This document shows positions 13,317-17,172 of a stretch of DNA of 17,172 nucleotides, in pieces; positions within the stretch are counted from its first letter, which is position 1; each line of letters opens with the position of its first letter. The notes beneath the pieces were generated by a model. The model was not told the DNA's origin. It saw nothing but the letters and a program-made list of their open reading frames with translations, and made no database searches. A program made the translations under genes and the position numbers. The stretch comes from DSOT01 sp052386775 (GTDB lineage Bacteria > Pseudomonadota > Gammaproteobacteria > Burkholderiales > SG8-41), in the NCBI GenBank assembly GCA_052386775.1, contig JBQTJV010000164.1, forward strand, positions 1 to 17,172. The letters are read 5' to 3'.

Positions 13317-13790
13317 ATGATCGAGATCAGCGAGCGCATCGAGGTGCCGGCGGCGCCGTCCGCGGTATGGGCTATCCTGTCCGATCCGCGGGCGGTCGTG
13401 GAGTGCGTGCCGGGCGCCTCACTGGGAGCGGCGCATGACGACGGCTCGTTCGACGCTACGCTCGTGGTCAAGTTCGGTCCCGCCAAGGTGACGTTTCAGG
13501 CACGCGTCGCGCTCGAACTCGATGGGGCGACGCGCTCGGGACACGTCAACACCCGCGGCAAGGACAATCAGGGCGGCACGCGAGTGCACGCCTCGATGAG
13601 CTTCCAGGCGATGGAGCAGGCGGATGCCCCCGGAACGATCATTCCGATCGATGCGGAAGTCGAGATCACGGGGCGCCTCGCCTCGCTGGTCGAGAGCGGC
13701 GCGAAAATCGTGGTCAAGCGCATGACGGCCGACTTCACCGAGCGGCTGGCCGAGCGCTGCAAGAACACTTCGACGGGAGAGCCGACATGA
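13317..13790 (+). CDS. CoxG-like SRPBCC-fold protein
   Basis: This 157-residue protein matches the CoxG branch of the SRPBCC/Bet v 1 fold: the start EISERIEVPAAPSAVWAILSDPRAVVECVPGASL resembles the CoxG opening (I.AP...VW..L.DP......PG...L), and the second half (SMSFQAMEQ, VEITGRLASLVESGAKIV, ADFTERLAERC) fits its helix-grip end. CoxG is best known as a subunit that aids membrane attachment in CO dehydrogenase clusters, but many relatives sit with other oxidative enzymes. No molybdenum hydroxylase genes are present here, so that role is unsupported. It overlaps the following ThDP enzyme by 4 bases (ATGA), indicating translational coupling and probably a shared function, perhaps ligand binding or membrane localisation. 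A near-canonical -10 lies just upstream of the start. Confidence 0.85.
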   Translation: MIEISERIEVPAAPSAVWAILSDPRAVVECVPGASLGAAHDDGSFDATLVVKFGPAKVTFQARVALELDGATRSGHVNTRGKDNQGGTRVHASMSFQAMEQADAPGTIIPIDAEVEITGRLASLVESGAKIVVKRMTADFTERLAERCKNTSTGEPT

Positions 13791-15436
13791 AGGTATACCA
13801 AAGACTGGCGCAGGCCTTCGCGGCCGAGGGAGTGACGCACCTTTTCGGCATCATGGGCGACGGCAACATGTACTGGATGACCGAGTTGGACAAGCTCGGC
13901 GTCAAGATGCTCGAGGTGCGCCATGAGGGTGCCGGTCTTGGCATGGCGGACGGCTGGGCGCGCGTGTCTCACACACCGGGTGTCGCGACCGCGACCTGCG
14001 GCCCCGGCGTCTCGCAACTTGCAACCGCTTTTCTGACTGCCGCTCGTGCCGAATCGCCGATCGTCACCTTCTGCGGCGAGCATCCGACCAACGACGACGA
14101 GTACAACCAGCGGCTCGATCAGGGCCGCTTCGCCGCCGCCTGCGAGGCCGGGTTCGTGCGCCTCAACTCCGCCGAAAGCACCGACGAAGTGGTGCGCAAG
14201 GCGTTCTACTTGGCGAAGCTCGAATCGCGCCCGATCATGCTGAGCGCGCCGATGGACATCCAGCAGAAGACTTTCGAGGACGACGAGCCATATAAGCCCT
14301 CCTCGACGCTGTTCGCGCCGCGGCCGGTGCAGCCGGATCAGGATTCCATCGAGCGCGCGGCCGACCTCATCGCCAAGAGCAGGAAGCCGGTGATCCTCGT
14401 CGGGCGCGGTGCACGCTGGTCCGGTGCCGGCAAGGAAGTCCTGCAGTTGGCCGAGCGCTGCGGCGCCCTGATCGCCACTTCGCTGATGGCCAAGACGTGG
14501 TTGAGCGAAGATCCCTTCCACATCGGCGTGTCCGGCCTGTATGCGACCCGGACGGCGATCCAGTTGATGGAGGAAGCCGACTGCGTGATCGGCATCGGCG
14601 CGAGCCTCAACCGCTACACCACCGAGCACGGTTACCTTTATCCCAACTCGAAGTTCGTGCACATCGACGTCAAGCCGCACGTGATGATGTTCGGCGGGAA
14701 AGCGGCGGACTGTTATGTGCAGGCGGACGCGAAAGCGGGCGTCGAAGCGTTGCTGCAGGCGCTGGAAAAGCGGGGAGTGAAATCGGTCGGCTATCGCACG
14801 CCGGATGTGAAAAAACGGCTGACCGGCCACTATGAAGACCGCACCGAGTTCCTGATCGAGCCGGGCTACGCCGACCCGCGCGAGGTGGTCAACACGCTGG
14901 ACGAAGTGGTGCCAGCCGCCATCAGCCTCTTCACCGGCAGCGGCTGCACCGCCGGCTTCTCCAACATCCTGTTCCGGCGCCAGCGGCCGGTGGTGCTGGC
15001 AAGCCACTTCTTCGGCTGCATCGGGCAGATGCTGCCCGCCGCGATGGGCGGCGTGATGGCCATGGGCAACAAACCGGCGATTCTGGTCGACGGAGACGCG
15101 AGCGTCATGATGCACCTCGCCGAATTCGACACCATGGTGCGCTACAAGATGCCGCTGCTCGTGGTGGTAATGAACAACCAGGCGCTCGGCTCGGAATACT
15201 ACAAGCTCGACGCGCACGGCATGGATGCGGAACTCTCGACCATCCCGACGCCCGATCTCGGCGCGGTCGGCCAGGCGTTCGGCGGCAGGGGCAAGCTCTG
15301 CCGCAGTGCCGACGAAGTGCGTGCAGCGGCCCTCGAATGGGTGAAGAATCCGGGGCCGATGATGCTCGACGTGCGCATCGCGCGGAGCGTCATCACGCTG
15401 CCCTATCGCCGCATCCACTACGGGCGCGACGAATAG
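13787..15436 (+). CDS. Thiamine-diphosphate-dependent enzyme (acetolactate synthase / benzoylformate decarboxylase-like)
   Basis: The 549-residue enzyme has the full ThDP three-domain plan: pyrimidine domain with FGIMGDGNMYWM and the catalytic Glu47 in VRHEGAGLGMADG, a central domain around 195-330 (KPVILVGRGARWSGAGKEV), and a C-terminal diphosphate domain whose motif begins GDAS at 436-439, with Ala replacing the usual third glycine, and ends with Asn463-Asn464-Gln. The Ser and Asn ligands are kept, so activity is expected. Substrate is likely a 2-oxo acid but the reaction, decarboxylation or carboligation, is undetermined. Start at 13787 overlaps the CoxG-like stop (ATGA), so translation is coupled. 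It is not a close copy of the ThDP enzyme at 1221-2768: the motif and surrounding sequence differ throughout. Cytoplasmic; no leader. Confidence 0.92.
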   Translation: MKVYQRLAQAFAAEGVTHLFGIMGDGNMYWMTELDKLGVKMLEVRHEGAGLGMADGWARVSHTPGVATATCGPGVSQLATAFLTAARAESPIVTFCGEHPTNDDEYNQRLDQGRFAAACEAGFVRLNSAESTDEVVRKAFYLAKLESRPIMLSAPMDIQQKTFEDDEPYKPSSTLFAPRPVQPDQDSIERAADLIAKSRKPVILVGRGARWSGAGKEVLQLAERCGALIATSLMAKTWLSEDPFHIGVSGLYATRTAIQLMEEADCVIGIGASLNRYTTEHGYLYPNSKFVHIDVKPHVMMFGGKAADCYVQADAKAGVEALLQALEKRGVKSVGYRTPDVKKRLTGHYEDRTEFLIEPGYADPREVVNTLDEVVPAAISLFTGSGCTAGFSNILFRRQRPVVLASHFFGCIGQMLPAAMGGVMAMGNKPAILVDGDASVMMHLAEFDTMVRYKMPLLVVVMNNQALGSEYYKLDAHGMDAELSTIPTPDLGAVGQAFGGRGKLCRSADEVRAAALEWVKNPGPMMLDVRIARSVITLPYRRIHYGRDE

Positions 15437-15552
15437 CTTTCAGCGATCATCGAAAGCGGTCGCATCCCATGCGCCCGTCGTGGGCGGTATGCGAAAATTG
15501 CAGGCGGGTGGCGGCTTTCAACGCGCCGGACCGGAATTTGAAGAATGCCTCG

Positions 15553-15579
15553 GGTACGGGTAGGCTTATCCGCCGTACC
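15553..15579. promoter_or_regulatory. 7-bp inverted repeat upstream of the DUF1080 lipoprotein
   Basis: GGTACGG (15553-15559) and CCGTACC (15573-15579) pair perfectly around a 13-base loop in the 173-bp gap before the lipoprotein gene. It could be an operator or a weak transcript-end hairpin for the ThDP gene. The rest of this gap (15437-15609) shows no gene. Confidence 0.3.
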
Positions 15580-15609
15580 GGAATACGTCCAAACCAAGGG
15601 GGGACTACG

Positions 15610-16224
15610 ATGAAACGCCTGTTTGCTGCCGCCATAGGGTTCGTTGCCATTATGCTTACCGTCGCCGGGTGCACAGGCAGACCGCCCGTGCTGAACGATG
15701 AGGGCTGGGTCACGCTGTTCGACGGCTCCGAGGAGAGTCTCAGCAAGAACTGGGACCGCGTCGGCACCGCCAACTGGAGGATTTATCGCGGCAGCGTCGT
15801 GGCCGATGCCCAGACGGCCAAGGGGAGCAGTTTTCTCGTCTCCAAGAACAATTACACCGATTTCCAGTTAAGGGTGGAGTTCTGGGCGAGTCACAACGCG
15901 AATAGCGGCATCTATATGCGCTGCGCCGACCGCAAGAAGATCACGGATACGAGCTGCTACGAAGCGAATATCTTCGACCAGCGCCCCGATCCGCTGTTCG
16001 GCACCGGCGCCATCATGCACATCACGCCGGTCAACCCCATGCCCAAGGCCGGCGGCAAATGGAACACTTACGAGATCACCGTCCGGGGAAACCAGATTAC
16101 CGTCTGGCTCAACGGCCATTACACCGCCGAGGCGCGGGACAGCAAGCTGAAGGGCGGTCCGATCGCACTGCAGTACGGCCAGGGCGAAGTCCGGTTCCGC
16201 AAGGTACAGATCAAGCCGATATAG
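15610..16224 (+). CDS. DUF1080-family lipoprotein (3-keto-disaccharide-hydrolase-like domain)
   Basis: The 204-residue product has a lipoprotein signal: positively charged start MKR, hydrophobic stretch AAAIGFVAIMLTVAG and lipobox VAGC, giving a lipid-modified Cys21. The mature part matches the DUF1080 concanavalin-like beta-sandwich: WVTLFDGSEESLSKNWDRVG near the start, NYTDFQLRVEFWAS, NSGIYMRC, GGKWNTYEITVRGNQITVWLNG and an ending GPIALQYGQGEVRFRKVQIKPI. DUF1080 proteins include hydrolases of 3-keto sugars and carbohydrate-binding relatives, so a role in sugar handling at the envelope is possible but not shown. AAGGGGGG precedes the ATG. The ATG at 15610 is chosen because it starts the signal peptide; longer in-frame extension enters the intergenic gap and the preceding gene. 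Only 4 bases separate it from the aminotransferase. Confidence 0.9.
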   Translation: MKRLFAAAIGFVAIMLTVAGCTGRPPVLNDEGWVTLFDGSEESLSKNWDRVGTANWRIYRGSVVADAQTAKGSSFLVSKNNYTDFQLRVEFWASHNANSGIYMRCADRKKITDTSCYEANIFDQRPDPLFGTGAIMHITPVNPMPKAGGKWNTYEITVRGNQITVWLNGHYTAEARDSKLKGGPIALQYGQGEVRFRKVQIKPI

Positions 16225-16228
16225 CCCG

Positions 16229-17172
16229 ATGACCGCGCCGGACTGGGCCGCACTGAGAAGGGAGTTTCCCACACTGGTCCATTGGACCTATGTGGACGTC
16301 GCACGCAAGACGGTTCCGCCGCTCGCCCAGGAACGCGCGATGTGCGAGTACTGGCGCGACGTGGTGGAAAACGCGGGCGGGGAGGCCTGGTCCGCAGCCA
16401 ACGTCGCCCGGACGCGCGAGAACATGGCGCGGCTGCTCGGCGCCAAACCGAACGAGATCGCGTTCACCAAGAACACCACCGAAGGCCTCAACATCGCGGC
16501 CCACGGATTCGACCTGCGCCCCGGCGACAACATCCTCCTCACCGACATGGAACACGTGGCCAATGTCTGGGTGTGGAAGCATTGGGAAGCGAAAGGCGTG
16601 GAATTGCGCTACGCGCGCAACCGGAACGGCCGGCTGCCGCTCGAAGCGTTCCTCGAGAAATGGGACGCGCGCACCCGCGTGGTTTCGACCGCCTACGTCA
16701 CGTATGGCAACGGCTACCGCGTCAACCTGCCGGAGTTGGGCCGCGTGTGCCGCGAGCGCGGCGCCCGGCTGGTGGTGGACGGCGTGCAGGCGGCCGGCAT
16801 CCTGGCCGCGCCGCTCCATGCGCTCGGCGCGGATGTGATCGCGATCGGCGGCCACAAGGGTCTGTTTGGCCTGACCGGCTCGGGCATCGTCTACTGCCGC
16901 GAGGAACTGGTGAACGAGTTGCGAACCGACTGGGTGAAGGCACCGGCCGCCGAGGCGGCGGCGCGCGCCCACGTCAACAGCCAGTTCGATTACGTGCGGA
17001 CCGCACACCGCTTCGAAGGCGGCAATCCCAATTTTCTCGGCATCAGGGTGCTGCGTCACGGCGCCGAGTTCATTCAGTCGATCGGCCTGGATCACATCGA
17101 GCAGCGGGTGCGGCATCTCTCCTCGACGTGTCTCGAGCTGCTCAAGGCGGCGGGACTCAAGACCCAGACGCC
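16229..17172 (+). CDS. Class V aminotransferase family (PLP-dependent), partial
   Basis: The gene enters at an ATG 4 bases past the lipoprotein stop and remains open to the window edge (314 codons), so the C-terminus is missing. The sequence follows the class V aminotransferase/cysteine-desulfurase fold: FTKNTTEGLNIAA (cofactor-phosphate region), DMEHVANVWVWKHW with a histidine that stacks on the cofactor, VVDGVQAAG (Asp that holds the PLP ring), and the PLP lysine Lys210 in IGGHKGLFGLTGSG. Such enzymes transaminate, desulfurate or epimerise amino-acid-like substrates; nothing visible decides which. No membrane segment or leader is present. The tight spacing to the DUF1080 lipoprotein suggests shared transcription, although the two products act in different compartments. 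No good ribosome site is visible in the 4-base gap; translation may be coupled to the lipoprotein gene. Confidence 0.85.
   Translation, partial: MTAPDWAALRREFPTLVHWTYVDVARKTVPPLAQERAMCEYWRDVVENAGGEAWSAANVARTRENMARLLGAKPNEIAFTKNTTEGLNIAAHGFDLRPGDNILLTDMEHVANVWVWKHWEAKGVELRYARNRNGRLPLEAFLEKWDARTRVVSTAYVTYGNGYRVNLPELGRVCRERGARLVVDGVQAAGILAAPLHALGADVIAIGGHKGLFGLTGSGIVYCREELVNELRTDWVKAPAAEAAARAHVNSQFDYVRTAHRFEGGNPNFLGIRVLRHGAEFIQSIGLDHIEQRVRHLSSTCLELLKAAGLKTQT

Noticed and set aside
13317..13790. Part of an aerobic CO dehydrogenase cluster
   Set aside because: No coxS, coxM, coxL or accessory genes in the window.
13568..15418. Open frame of 616 codons antisense to the second ThDP gene
   Set aside because: His- and Arg-rich composition with no domain pattern; long antisense frames are expected in GC-rich genes and the sense strand has clear motifs.
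1..17172. tRNA, rRNA, integrase, transposase or phage genes
   Set aside because: None seen on either strand; the window shows no sign of a genomic island beyond the two short repeats.

Overview
The window is GC-rich (about two thirds G+C by eye) and densely coding, with short intergenic gaps; no gene-free stretch exceeds about 175 bases. Four genes encode periplasmic receptors of the TctC/Bug family (tripartite tricarboxylate transporter type), with no TctA or TctB membrane partner in view. Large sets of such orphan receptors next to catabolic enzymes are characteristic of Betaproteobacteria, especially Burkholderiales, and a 24-residue membrane peptide seen here is also a familiar betaproteobacterial type. 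I infer a soil or water betaproteobacterium; nothing fixes the genus.

Layout. (1) 1-2768, minus strand: a ThDP-dependent decarboxylase/acetolactate-synthase-like enzyme, a PPC/DUF296 protein, a RidA-family protein broken by a frameshift, and the start of a short-chain dehydrogenase, in one probable operon. (2) 2906-4865, plus: two tandem, dissimilar Bug receptors diverging from operon 1, with a well-formed sigma70-like promoter. (3) 4881-4956: a 76-bp double-hairpin palindrome between convergent genes. (4) 4989-6646, minus: a DUF1932-type NAD(P)-dependent dehydrogenase followed by an HpcH/HpaI aldolase. (5) 6742-10143, plus: a third Bug receptor, a repeat-bearing gap, then a tight cluster of a signal-less SBP_bac_3-type binding protein, an alpha/beta hydrolase and a signal-less ModA-like binding protein. 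(6) 10172-11158, minus: a fourth Bug receptor with a palindrome directly beside a perfect TATAAT. (7) 11303-12263, minus: a 24-aa membrane peptide and the SurE nucleotidase. (8) 12306-17172, plus: a diacylglycerol-kinase-family lipid kinase, a CoxG-like SRPBCC protein overlapping a second ThDP enzyme, a DUF1080 lipoprotein and the first 314 codons of a class V aminotransferase.

How it may work together. Regions 1-6 look like catabolic cassettes for organic acids: a periplasmic receptor binds a carboxylate, and the linked ThDP enzyme, aldolase, beta-hydroxyacid-type dehydrogenase, hydrolase and short-chain dehydrogenase could process 2-oxo or hydroxy acids, with the RidA protein possibly dealing with reactive intermediates. 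The substrates cannot be read from sequence. The least ordinary part is region 5, where two binding-protein folds without export signals bracket a hydrolase. I did not find a clearly new defence, mobile or RNA system.
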